Positions 23,985-36,221 of a stretch of 64,000 bases of DNA are shown one piece after another. The first letter of the stretch is position 1. Each line of letters opens with the position of its first letter. This DNA is from Congeria kusceri (taxonomy: Eukaryota > Mollusca > Bivalvia > Myida > Dreissenidae), in the NCBI GenBank assembly GCA_027627225.1, contig CM051029.1, forward strand, positions 19,884,656 through 19,948,655, read 5' to 3'. A program made the translations under genes and the position numbers. Below the pieces are notes generated by a model that saw only the letters and a program-made list of their open reading frames with translations, made no database searches and was not told the origin of the DNA.

Positions 23985-24984
23985 AAACGGACAGGCACAT
24001 AAAAATGAGGTACAAGATAAAGAACGAGAGTACACAAGAAAGAGTAATGGAGCCTTATCAAGCACAAGTGAATAATAAAAAGGCATTTCAGAACAGACAC
24101 CTGATAAAAGTAATAAACGAAGTCTAAAACCATCGATGATGTGACACATGAACACGATATAAACACACTGAAAGCTTTAAAGATGAGCTCACAGAAGAGA
24201 TTAGGCAAATAAAACAAATTAAGACCAAACTAGAGCGAGTATAATCATCTATTAATAAAATGGATGCAAGCATTAAAGGAACAAATAAAAAGGCCGAAGG
24301 CACGATTAGAGAAACAATGAAATACCTTTTATCATAAATGATGGAGGACCTCCTGCAGTCACTTGTGCACAGAATTGAAATGCTAGAAGGTCAATTGTTC
24401 GAAAGAGAGTTGGAAAGCGATCAACTTAAAAGCAAAATAGAGTCACTTGAAACAACAATAAAACATGCAAAACAAGAAAATGACTAAATGCAACGTAATA
24501 TACAAAGAGAGGAAGAGTTAAGAAAAAGGGGTGAAAATGATGCTGAACAATGCAGCAGAAGAAACAACGTAACAATCATGGGAATTGCAGTCCTGGATCC
24601 AAATGAATTGAAACGGCGAAAAAATTGATTTCATTTTTTCAAGGAAAAGAAGGTTATATAACTGTCAATGACTGACCTTAATATTGCCCAAATTAAGGAA
24701 ATAAAACCGTGATATTATCGTAAAATGTATATTTAGATACACAAATGACCAAATTATATGGAATAGAAAACTGCTTAAGAACTCAGGTGTTTATGTCAAC
24801 GAAGATCTGATTCAAATAAACTTGCAAGTACTGATGTGCGTCAAAAACAAAATTACAGATGATGTGAAAGAAGTTTGGGCAAGCAATGGTGTCATTAAAT
24901 ACCAAAATCGTATGGGGCAATTGCACACAGTGAAATATGAAGAATACCAAAAATGGCTGGAACTCATCTGGCCTAGCAAATAGA
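23985..24984 (+). mobile_element. L1-type LINE ORF1 relic
   Basis: A broken ORF1: a basic start, a long Glu/Lys/Gln coiled coil (24,330-24,520), then EQCSRRNNVTIMGI and a C-terminal domain with RKLLKNSGVYVNEDL and KVWASNGVIK-like VKEVWASNGVIKYQ, ending YQKWLELIWPSK and TAG near 24,981. This is the RNA-binding ORF1 protein layout of L1/Tx1-like LINEs in molluscs (coiled coil, RRM-like and C-terminal domain). Several in-frame stops make it inactive. The matching ORF2 part begins only at about 30.5 kb. Confidence 0.7.
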
Positions 24985-25435
24985 CAGCTAACATTGAGAA
25001 GTGTATATATCTATTGTGAACAGTATAGTTAAAATAGATCTAACAATATTTCTGCATGTAAAGTCCTTGATGCGTTAAAATAGATTCGCCAATTTCGTGC
25101 CGTAATGAGCATTAAACTTAATTGGCAACTCCAATAGACCGGTAATTTGTTCGCTTGTTTAACCAGCGATTGAATAAGCATAGACAACATGGAACTGTTT
25201 TCTAACACTAATGTTTAGATTACCGGTAAAAGTCCTATAAAAACTGATGTTTGTTCGGTGGCTAGGTTGAGTAATTTATGGAAACTTGCAAAGCAGTGTA
25301 ACCTTATTGGAAACATTAAAAGACAATATAATATAAAAGTATTCAAAACACATATTTTAAAGAAAGATTTTCATTAGTTATACAGTTGCAACAAATATTT
25401 TATTGTACAAATATAACACGTTGAAGTGGCTTGAT
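24985..25435. other. no gene seen
   Basis: This is where the ORF2 endonuclease start would be expected if the LINE were intact, but no endonuclease motif is visible. Confidence 0.4.
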
Positions 25436-25439
25436 ACTT

Positions 25440-25830
25440 TTACCCTCGAAAATTTAAGCCTATATCTACGGGGATATAAGGGTATAGGAACCTATTTTCA
25501 AACACAGTAAAATATGTTTATCCACATTGCATCGATGCAACATTCCTTTCTAGAGAGCTTGATACTTTTGCTTTCGCCAAATCAAGCTTCTATTTATGGG
25601 GATAAACTGAAATTAAATGCATTGAACTGTAAAATTGCTGAAAACCTAATTATTGACTTAATTATATTTTTGGAATTAGTATCAATAATTAACAACACTG
25701 ATCAACTTATTACGCTAACATGGCATTTTACATGTGGAGTACAAATTAGAGGTTAATTTGAGTGCTGCTATCGTTTTTATTTTGCAATGCTTATATTAAG
25801 CATTATTGGAACAGAGACTTATTGCATAAT
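25440..25830 (+). repeat. R1 repeat, copy 1
   Basis: Shares blocks in order with 29,603-30,160: TTAAGCCTxTATCTAxGGGGATATAA, a TGCAACA..TTTxTAGxGAGCTTGATAxTTTT block, TCAAGCTTCTxTxxxTGGGGATAA, ATTGAACTGTA, TTTTTGGAATT, and ATTAGAGGTTAxTTxxAGTGCTGCTAT. Direct orientation, roughly two-thirds identical. Confidence 0.6.
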
Positions 25831-27955
25831 ACAATATTGAAACACTAACCTTTGTGAATCGTTTTATTTATGAATAATTATCAACAGTATTTATGGGATA
25901 CAGTTTATTGTTGACATTGTTATAGAAACCAAAATGACGGTATCTAGGATCTAAGGTACCAATAGTGTTTAGGGTGTTAACTCTGTTATAGTAGGCAATA
26001 CATTGCTGGAATATAAACTTATTGTACAGCCTTTTTAATTCGTAAAGCTTGAAACTTATTTACTCAGTAAAACATCACAGGTTTATTTAGTATTCAGATG
26101 TTTTGAGTGTAACATGGAATATTCTATTAAAACAAAATTAATGCTATATTTATAGAGTCAATCTATACCACTACATACATCTGCTTCTATACTATTTCGG
26201 CTGATTTCTTTGCAAAAAGATATTTCTATAAAGCCAGACTGGCGGACAAGTATCCCAGTTGAATAATCCTGTGTATAATTACCACGAATCAAATCAAATG
26301 CTGTTAAAATAAAATAATTTATAAAAATAGTTCAGTGTTACTAATTACTTTGTAGCTTTAGTACACATTTTGGTATAACCGAGAAAATATAATCATTCTA
26401 ATTAATTTTATTGGGAACGAAATTGAGGTTTTTAATAGTTACTATAATAAATTATTTGAATGATTTTTTGCATTTTCATTTATGTTTTAAAGTTATATGT
26501 TATATTAATTTTTTAATTTAAACAAATATGCATATAATTCAATAGATATTCAGTACCAGTCACGTACTTTTACATGTTTGGATTTTTTATAATTTATGAC
26601 CTAATCTTACATTTGACAAAACAATTGTATACTAATAAAATAAACTACTTTAGTTTTAATATATTTATAATTTGTATCATAACTATTCACTTCTTATTGA
26701 ACTATATGTGCTGATTTTATTTTTACTGAAATGTTCAAATATATGATTGTACAAACTTCATTTTCCAGCAGGTTGTACTAAACTAGTCCCAAATATGAAA
26801 ACTGTAATTGAGAAGTGTATCCTGAACATATGCCATAATGACGTCAGTTATAGATCTTTTTTAAAACATAACACACATACTGTTTGTTGTGAGACATGCA
26901 ATAACTTTGTTTTGCTTAAAAGCTCATGAAATATCATAATAGTTTACAAACAGTAAAGATAGACACAACACAACAATTGTTTTATTTCAATCCGCAAAAC
27001 ATATAACAGTATGATTGTACAATACTTGACATTATGTATACACACATGAATACAATGTATTCATATAACTAAATTAAGGTAAAACGTATTATTATATAGT
27101 TCAAAAGCAAAAACTTTATAATTGTAAAGCATTCGTATTGTCCATTCACTATTTTCAGTTTCGTACCTAGATTTTAGGGTATTTGCCTATGCTCCCGTAA
27201 TGTAACACTGCATTATATCGACTGACTTAGATCGATTATCATGTGCTTTCAGAATATCTAAGGTCAAGTAGTGTTTTATTACAAAGTATGCTACTTTGCG
27301 CAATATAACTCTTGAATAATAACACAGATTATTGCTGCACAGAACATTAGAAGTGTCTGATCACTCCACATCTGTTTTGGGAAGAAAAGCTGGACTGAAA
27401 TATTGGATCTAAACAAAAATGCTGTAAAATAATGTATATGTATAAAAAATATCTACATATATGTATAGACAGTTAACACTCATAACAGTCTTTGATCTAA
27501 AAACAGGTCTTATTATACAATGCTACATGTATAATGATATGACACTATTTTTCATGTGTGCACAACATACTAAACATAAGAATAAAGGCTAAGGATAAAC
27601 ATTTTACATAATACCTATGAATTGTGATCTGGAAATAAATAACAGGCTTCTGACTAAAAGATCCAATTTAAACAAGTTATATCCAAAATTTCGCGTTATT
27701 GGTGATCGTCCGAATTACTGTACAAGTAATAAAATTGTTCTGGATATAGGTTTCTGTTTAATCTAATAACAAGTAGGATTGCTCTTTTAAATCACTATAC
27801 CATCATCAATCACCGTCATGTGCGAACTTCCAAAAGACACTAGATTAATACACTTTCGCTCAGAATCTAATGTCTGTCAACACTCCGTCACAGCCGCCGC
27901 GATGCCCGTTCGTGTCTGAACCTTTAACAGAGTGATAGGGGCATGTTATCCAGAT
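25830..27955. other. AT-rich non-coding DNA
   Basis: No coding exon or clear repeat seen. The short frames have no domain content. Confidence 0.45.
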
Positions 27956-27957
27956 TA

Positions 27958-28747
27958 CATATCAGTATGTAATTGATTTACATGAGAAACTCGAAGGGAC
28001 TTGTCGTCTAGCATAGGACCATCTTTCTAAGGCCAAAGGGAATCAGTGACGGCACGTTAACAAGAAGGCAAAGCGTAGGAAGTTAACGAGTGGTGAACAG
28101 ATTTTGATATTGCTACCTGTTAACAATAACAAACTTCTTTTACAGTGGAAGGAACGTACACCATTGATGATTCCAGCGAAAATGGACTCGATTACAAGGT
28201 GAAAATAGGTGACAAAGTCAAGATATTTCATGCGAAGTTAGTTGTGTTGAGGATGGGTATATTTTCTGCAGCATCCGTTGCAGTGATGGAGGATCAGATT
28301 ATTGATAATCGAGAGGAAGTTACAGAGACGGGAAATGATTTAATATATGTCAGGATGGAGTCTCCTATAGGTTTAGACACAGAAACTGTAAAGGATGTAA
28401 AGTTTTGTGATGAATTGACTTTTGACCAGAAACATGCCGATGTGCTTACAGATATACCTGGCACAACAAATTTGATCGAACATGACAGCAAGTCAAACAC
28501 GACAGAACCAGTACCCTTCGCTAAGAAGGAAGGCATTGACTTTAGAAAGCTGAATAAACTAACAGCATTTGATTCAGAGCCAATGGCGAACATAGAACAG
28601 ATGTTCTCGAAATTGTCTAAGTACATGTTCTTCTCAAAAATTGATTTGTTCAAAAGGTTATTGGCAGGTACCAGTGACAGAGGCCGCCAACGATATTCGA
28701 GAAGGCAACAGGTTTGTTTCGTTTTCAGAAGATGCCCTTTGGGTTAG
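27958..28747 (+). mobile_element. Ty3/gypsy pol fragment, integrase end followed by RT
   Basis: Part 1 (27,964-28,240) is the C-terminal end of a gypsy integrase: KRRKLTSGEQILILLPV, NNKLLLQW, then a GPY-like segment ending KIGDKVKIFHA. Part 2 (28,430-28,747) is the start of a reverse transcriptase: DIPGTTNLIEHD, DFRKLNKLTAFDSEPM and FSKIDL, with KGYWQVPVTEAANDI in the next frame. One frameshift lies between K and G of the GPY segment, two stops near 28,000, a deletion removes the usual segment before the DFRKLN motif, and another shift follows FSKIDL. No protease, RNase H or LTR could be assigned. The INT-before-RT order is discussed in the findings. Confidence 0.7.
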
Positions 28748-28767
28748 TCTGCGCTTCAGCGACCTTT

Positions 28768-29040
28768 TTGCACATTTTGCAATGGCACTTCCGGCTTCAA
28801 CAACATTTCCGGTTGCTCCACCACCGATTCCGGTTGCTTGAACACCGCTAATGGTCACTCGCGAGTCACCCTCGGTCTCTTCTGTCTTTATTGAGTGCAA
28901 AACCCCAATTCAACTTCCGGTTGCTCCAAGACCACTTCCGGTTGCTCCAAGACTACTTGTGGTCGCTCCCGAGTCATCCTCGGCCTCTTCTGTGTTTGTT
29001 AAGTCAAAAAAACCAAGAGCAAAATACACGTTTGCATCCT
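28768..29040. repeat. GC-richer minisatellite (about 90-bp and 24-bp units)
   Basis: ACTTCCGGTTGCTCCAAGA is repeated in tandem, and a longer unit with GTCxCTCxCGAGTCAxCCTCGG and CCTCTTCTGTxTTT appears twice. It directly follows the gypsy fragment and is far richer in GC than its surroundings. Confidence 0.7.
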
Positions 29041-29260
29041 AATCATACTGTCCATTAGGATTTTCTATTTCATCCACAGCTTGTGAAACAATAAGATTTT
29101 CATACAAATTATCTAAAGATGTCATTTCGAGGTAGTCAAACTCCATAAAATTAGCAATCTGACTCAAAATTAAATCATTTGAATCTAAGGCATCCATAAT
29201 GAGGTGTTTATCCCTTGAAATCCTAGACTGTATTGACTGCACTAAATGGCCACCTAGCGA
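29039..29260 (-). CDS. possible exon of an unknown acidic protein
   Basis: Reverse-strand frame starting MDALDSNDLILSQIANF (ATG at about 29,199-29,197) and continuing with an acidic, helical stretch to a TAG at 29,039. Downstream on the same strand the minisatellite reads as Gly/Ala/Thr-rich repeats and then KCAKRSLKRR, in a broken frame. I do not recognise a family with confidence; similar acidic starts occur in Crypton-derived proteins of molluscs, which is only an impression. Confidence 0.25.
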   Translation of the reverse strand, partial: SLGGHLVQSIQSRISRDKHLIMDALDSNDLILSQIANFMEFDYLEMTSLDNLYENLIVSQAVDEIENPNGQYD

Positions 29261-29439
29261 CAGCGCTAAAATTTGGAAACGACACTCATGATTCCAGGCG
29301 TGCCGGACATCACGTGACACAATGACAACGCTAAATTTGGAAACGAAACACGTGTTAGACATCACGTGACGTCTAGGAAACACGCATGTGATCTGTATCG
29401 AGGAAAGTTGCGATTTGATAGGTTAATATTGTATAAAAC

Positions 29440-29565
29440 ACTTGTAGCAACTTGTAGCAACTTGTAGCAACCTTTGACCTTAATATGTTAATTATTTAAT
29501 CTCGCCCTGCGGGCTCGTTAAATAACTTACATATTTCAGTCAAAGAGTGCTACAACTATTACTTA
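29440..29565. repeat. foldback element with about 36-bp arms
   Basis: GTAGCAACCTTTGACC..ATATGTTAATTATTTAA pairs with the reverse complement of TTAAATAACTTACATATTTCAGTCAAAGAGTGCTAC, matching at about 29 of 36 positions, around an internal smaller palindrome CTCGCCCTGCGGGCTCG. Three copies of a TTGTAGCAAC repeat precede the left arm. Confidence 0.7.
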
Positions 29566-29602
29566 ACCCCTTAAAGCGGCTCGAGACTTCGGCTCTATAA
29601 CA

Positions 29603-30160
29603 TTGAAGCCTTTATCTATGGGGATATAATGGTACGGGAAAAGCCTATTTATAAAAACACAGTCATATTGTTTTTATTCACAGTATTTCGATTTGCAACA
29701 CTATCACTTTATAGTGAGCTTGATAATTTTTATTTCGACAAATCAAGCTTCTGTCGGTGGGGATAAGCTAAATCGAACAAATTAATACATTGAACTGTAT
29801 GGTTGCTTTATAAATAAATTATTAATTAAATAATTTTTGGAATTTGTCTAAATAACTAACAACTTTGTTCAATATTTAAACACTATTTACTATATATATT
29901 TTATACTGCAAACCAGCATTAATGTATTTAAGTAATGCTACTTAGACATTAAAATGTATAATGTCATCTCTGTTTTTTGCAGTAAAAGCATTGCTGAAAA
30001 TATACTAATTGAACAACTTATTATGTTAACATTGTTTGTGCACGTTTGTGTTATACTACACACAAAATTACCGTATCTGGGGAGCACGTATTAGAGGTTA
30101 GTTAAAGTGCTGCTATTGTATTTTTGTTTTTTGTAATGCTTATACTAGGCATTATTTGTG
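29603..30160 (+). repeat. R1 repeat, copy 2
   Basis: Partner of 25,440-25,830, with an insertion of about 150 bp in the middle. Its AAAAGCATTGCTGAA motif recurs at 29,985 and 30,300, so the unit is itself internally repetitive. Confidence 0.6.
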
Positions 30161-30479
30161 AAGGGTATATGAATAATTACATACATTACTTAGGGTATAC
30201 ACTATATATTGTAAATATTTTTACAACAAATAAAATCGAAATATACACGTTATACTGTTTAGGCATAAGAGTTTAAAATGTTATCTATGTTACTGCGGTA
30301 AAAGCATTGCTGAAGAGTACTGAATTTTATGCTTGAACCTACTATAGAACACGAGTCTGTACAATTATTATTCGTATTGCTTTCCACATTGTTATTCGGA
30401 TGGATAATATAGTAAAATGCTTACATTTGTCTTGTAAGTCATAGTACAAACAAAATTACTGCGTTATTCGTTATTACAT

Positions 30480-32925
30480 TTACAAATTAAATGGACGAGA
30501 CAATTCGAATAAGAAAACATCCGATAAAATAAATACTATTATAGAAAAGTACGATCTCTGTGATATATTCCGAATTAAACGCCCTTTTGAAAAAAGTATA
30601 TACTTGGCATTTCAACACTAACCCGCCAATATTTTGTAGATTGGACTATTTTTTAATATCAAACAATATATTAAGTTCCATTATTTATTGTCAAATCCAG
30701 CCTGGTTATCGTTCTGATCATTCGATAGTAATAATGAAACTAAATGAAAATAATTATGAAAAAACTCCGGGATATTTCAAATTGAATAACACGTTATTAT
30801 AAAATACAGAATATAAGACAAAAATTAGAGATGCTATAAACGAAGTTGTTGAGTTTAAGCGGGAAGCGAATCCAAATATTATATGGGAGTTAATGAAATG
30901 AAGAATACGTTATGAGAGTTTCAAATAGTTAAGCCATCAAAGGAATATAAACGATAAAACAGAAAATGAACTCCTAAAAATTATTTTAACCATAAAAAAT
31001 CAACTAGAAAATAATCCCACCGAAAATAAATGCTTGGAACAACTAGAGAAGAAAAAACAATTATTGAATTAATTTACTCCAAAAAAATAAAGGTTATATC
31101 TGAAGAAGTAAGGCTGAATGGGTTGTAGGTTCAGAAAAAAATACTAAATACTTTACTAATTTAGGAAAATCTAACTTTGAAAAGAAAATGATCAAACAAA
31201 TTAAAATCGACAAAAAAAGACAGAAGAACACCCAGACAAAATGTTGCAACATATTAAGGATTTTTTATCAAACCTTGTATAAAAATGACAGAAATATTGA
31301 GGCTTGCACAAATTCTATACTTTTTGAAAATAATGTAATGTAACAATTATCAGTAATGTCATCAATATTGAAACACCAGATTATCTTACAGAAGTTGAAT
31401 ATGGAGAAGCTTTAATAGAAATGAAAAATAACAAAGGCCCGTAATCTGATGGCTTTACAGCAGACTTTTATAAACTATTTTGGAGGGATATAACAAAAAT
31501 ACTTAGTTAATTATTTAAACTATTATTATGAAATAGGAAACTTAACAGAAATTCAAAAGTATAATTTCTTTACTACCAAAAGTGGACAACGATCAGTTAT
31601 CTGGAGATCAATTTCTTTACTTTATGTAGATTATAAAATAGCCTCAAATTCGATAGCCAATAGAATAAAAAAAACATTTGCCAAATATAATTGGTACTGA
31701 TCAAACTGGGTTTGTAAAAGGAAGATACTAATATAGTTGAATCGACCACTATTGACGACTTTGAATATTATTAACAGCAATTATTTAATAGTTTAAGACA
31801 TCAATAATTAATTGGGACGAATTGTTATACAAAGATGCAAAGTGATGTATGACATACAACGGTCATTTTTCTGAATACTGTAACATAAAAAGGGTGTACG
31901 CCAAGGTTGTCCTCTTTCACCGTGTATATTAATAATAAGTATAGAACTATTTGCACATGAACTAAGCAAAACTAATAGTATAACAGGCATAACAATTAAA
32001 CTTTGTGAAGAAAAACAAACCTTGTTCGTTGACGATGCTTGTTTTATCATAGATGGAACCAGATCATTATTCAAAACCCTTATTAGCACCCTTGACAATT
32101 TTTCAAACATATTAGGTCTTAAACTGAAAAAAAGTAAGTGCACTGTCTTATGAATTGGACAAATTCAAATTTCGGACACTATACGTTTTAAGAAACATAA
32201 ATTCATTTGGATATCAGAAGCAGCCAAAACACTAGGAATTACATTTATGAATAACCAACGGGAAATGACAGATATCAATATTAAACCGAAAATCTAAGAA
32301 TTTAACAAATGCATTGCTAAATGGCGAAAATGGAAAGTAAGTTTAATAGGAAAGATAACTGTTCTTAAAAGCTTTGCGTTTCCGAAACTCATATATCCAT
32401 TAACAGTTTTAAATCATGAGTTATATAAAAAATAAACTTAATATTACACACTTCAATCCGTCTTATGAATGTATTTCATTCTGTAATATTTTTCTAGATA
32501 ACAAGAGTTATTCGAACTGTGTTAAATTTATTGTATTACAAGGAAAATATTTTATATTCAAATGTAAATACCAACGATGTGATCTAATGTTTGACATATT
32601 TACAGATTAGTTTAAGTACAAACTGAAAATAGAAGAGTTGCTTGCTGTATGGAAAGGCAAACATGCACAACATGATAATAAGTGGCATATTTTTGTAATG
32701 TAACCCCTGTCGTCTTTTTGTGTGTGCAATATTCTTGTTAACAGATTATTATGATTTGTGTTTTGTGTAGCCCACTACCACTGTTACTCATTCCATATGT
32801 ATCATCATTATCATCTCTCATTCACGATTTCAACATTAATGTGTGTATTTACAGCGTATTCGTGTATTACTATAACTTTGGTGTTGTAAATGCAATATTT
32901 GAAAATAAATTGTAAAATATCGAAA
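30480..32925 (+). mobile_element. L1-type LINE ORF2 relic (endonuclease end, RT, tail)
   Basis: Reading downstream: endonuclease C-terminal part (RDNSNKKTSDKINTIIEKYD, RLDYFLIS, PGYRSDHSIVI, PGYFKLNN), the start of RT (NTKYFTNLGK, MKNNKGP, SDGFTADFYKLFW, DQTGFVKGR), then RGVRQGCPLSPCI-like RT core (about 31,890), an altered active-site region (LFVDDACF at about 32,020, where L1 elements usually have a Y/F-A-DD box), and LGITF plus the thumb region to about 32,410. Many stops and frameshifts. A 3' tail with AATAAA ends near 32,915. A piece of RT between GFVKGR and RGVRQGC is missing and a 41-nt sequence shared with 38.6 kb sits there. Confidence 0.75.
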
Positions 32926-33603
32926 GTTCATCTCTGCCATTTATTAGAAATTAATTTAAGATCAGATCTGACCCCGCACTTGGGCCAGTTATTAGATTGA
33001 CAATGCCTTTGGATAATTTTCTAATAGTAAAAGGAATATCGAGTTCCTCAAACATAGAATTTAATTCTGTTTGCGTTATATGGTTATTAAAATAAATAAT
33101 ATCGTCGTTTGCCTGGAAATATCGATCTTAAGGATTATTTATAGATCTAAAATATTGTGTAAAAAATTTGTATTCAGATTAGTTTGCATGTGTTTAAAAT
33201 ATCCGTCCTTTAATAAATTCCAGTAATCTTTTGCGTTTTTCTATTTAGCTTTATTTAATTGATTTCAGTTTTCCTTAAGCTGATGAAGGTGCAGTTGCCG
33301 CACGCTACTCTTGTATTTACTTCTTGCCGCAGTCATTAAGTGCCTTTTTTCAGAATTATTTGTCCATAAGTTATTTAATGTTTTATAAAATTTATATAAA
33401 TCGTTATGTTTCAAAGAGTTATTAGATATGTTATAACATGTATTATGGTTGTGCTTTTTACAGAATAGAGGCTTGCATATGTCATCAATTCTTTCAAGAA
33501 ATTCATTAAGACTTGAGTCAATTTCTTGACACGCTGACGCATTTTCAATAGTGTTTTCCGATCGTGATAAATTGTCAACGAATTCAGAACACCTTAGCGA
33601 TTG

Positions 33604-34004
<401 letters not shown>

Positions 34005-34679
34005 TTGTTATCGTTATCCCACCTAAAGCTATATGAAATATGTTCATGGTTTGCATTGAATTATCTTGTTTACAATCAAAACAAAATTCAATAAGGCAAT
34101 GATCAGATAAAATGTAAGGACTATGCACCTAAAATTGGGTAAAAACCTTTAAAAAACATTTGTCAACAATACAGTAATTAACAACACTGAATCCATTACT
34201 ACCGACATAAGTATACGATCCAATATTTTTGTCCTCGCCTACACGACCATTTGCTATTCTTAAACCTGTTTGTATAAAAAAATCAATTAAAAGACGCCCG
34301 TTTGATTTACTGATGCATGAGCTGACTTTCTTGGAAATGTATTGTCTGTGCTTTTATTATCAGGCAAACAATTATGATTGTGTAGATCTAACATATCGTT
34401 TTGAACAAAGTCACTTAACATGCCGACGCACGATTTAAATCTCCTAAAACCATAAATTAACAGATAACATCATCAAATTCCTCTCTTATACAAAACATAT
34501 TACCTTGTATAACATGAAATATATTACTGTCAATGAGATAATTTCTACTTGAGTTAGCTGGTACAATATAGCATAAACTTTCAAACAAGTGCTTCGATTG
34601 TTTAAAGGCACACGCAAAGTGCTGCATGTTCAGACAACCACCAATATTTAACCAAGATTTATTCAACACATAAATTAAA

Positions 34680-35270
34680 CATTATGACCAAACACTTGTT
34701 TACATTTTCTTAAAATAAATGAAATTTGACTCGTTTTATGTCCACTTGATTGTTTACATTTAAAGACATTTGGTGTCCTGTTTCCCGTACAAAGGAATGC
34801 AAATCATGTGCATGTTTTTTGCATGGAAAAATCCCGTTATTGTGGTCAGTGAAGTGTTTTAATTCCGAGGGTCGTCTTATAAACTTATACTAGAATCAAA
34901 ATTGAATAAAGACATTGGTACACACATTGATAAAACAAAGGTAATTATACAAAAAGCAACATGATTTTTCTATGCCAATTTACTTATCAAAGTAGTGAGA
35001 TATTTACTAATTGATTTTTAGTTCAAAATTGTTGCATGTATTACATATCTTAAACTTCAAATACTTTACAAAACGTTTTAGAGACGGTCCTCAAAAAGAC
35101 TTGTCCAGTTTATGACAAATGACATTACTGTTAGCAGTACAGTTATTAATGAAACGCATGGAACTTGTGAAAATCACCAAACTAGCAAAAAAACAAAGCA
35201 AGTGTTTATAAACAGTTTATTTGGAGGATCGGTGTTTTTATTTTAAACGGTAACAAACTGGTCTCGTACA
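34680..35270. other. insertion within the LINE, no gene seen
   Basis: Interrupts the - strand LINE between two endonuclease pieces. Nothing recognisable is inside. Confidence 0.4.
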
Positions 35271-35681
35271 TAAATCAATAATCCGCCGTAGCAGACGACA
35301 ATTGCTTAGATCTGTTTAAAATAAAACACTGAAAATGTTCAACATCATATAAATTAAACTCTTCACAGACCCAAGTTTCAGTGACGCAAATTAAATCGTT
35401 CGTTTGAAAAAGTGATACAATTTCATGTGATACAATTTTATTATTACTTTTCGTTACAATCCTTGTACATTCAACAATGCACATCTGAAGCTATTCATGT
35501 CCTGGCCGCTACGACCGTCCTATTTAGTGACCGCCAGCGAAGGTGGAATAGCTCTCCCGTTATTATTAGAGTTGGGTGGGATTTTTGGTGGGATTTTGTT
35601 CACCACGTGCACTGCGTACTGACTGATTTGGATTGATTCGCTGTTGGTTCGCCTTGGTGGTTTTCCTTCAAGTTTGACTGC

Positions 35682-35925
35682 TTACACTGTTAACTGATCT
35701 TGGTGGAGTGAATACGTTGTGTAGACAGGCCTCACACTATTGGCGCTACCAGTTGTATGTGCACCTTGGATGGTAGTTGAACGACCCGGACTCAGACTTG
35801 ATGTTGCAGTTTGGGTCAATGGGCTGAAAGGCCTTTCAACAGCGAGGGCGAATGTTGCTTGCTGAAATGCAGATGCGGGCCTTGTTTCCTCTCTGTGCTC
35901 AGTGTTTCGGTCCCCAGTTCTGACA
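35682..35925 (-). CDS. putative receptor cytoplasmic-tail exon (last exon)
   Basis: A TGCATATTTACAG acceptor precedes the exon. The frame that uses one leading base is open for 80 codons to TAA (35,684-35,682) and is Ser/Thr/Pro-rich with RPASAFQQATFALAVERPF and, near the end, RPVYTTYSLHQDQL. The frame using two leading bases gives a 35-residue tail ending SLLKGLSAH; frame 0 stops after eight codons. GC content is well above the flanks, supporting coding selection. Its place downstream on the same strand as the transmembrane exons at 40-43.6 kb suggests it serves as their tail, but that link is unproven and no domain is recognisable. Confidence 0.45.
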
Positions 35926-36221
35926 CTGTAAATATGCAAAAATATAACTATATTGTTATCAGAACTTAATTTATGATTTCCATACAGAAGCAGGCCGCAG
36001 TTGAGCATGGGAAAGGCGTGTAACTCTAAGTCGTTTCTAAAAAGATGACAATTAAAACATAATGATTGACACCTTCTGGAATATAAATGCATGCACATGT
36101 TGGTAATGATAACAGACGGTTTTGATATAAATAAAAAATCAAATTGATACACATTCTTCTGAGTCGTGCGTGCATAACTGATTCAAACTTGTTCCCAATA
36201 AGATATTACTCGGGAACTGTG

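Noticed and set aside
28145..28747. A single intact 200-residue host gene
   Set aside because: The frame is the joined remains of gypsy integrase end and RT start, with shifts at both ends.
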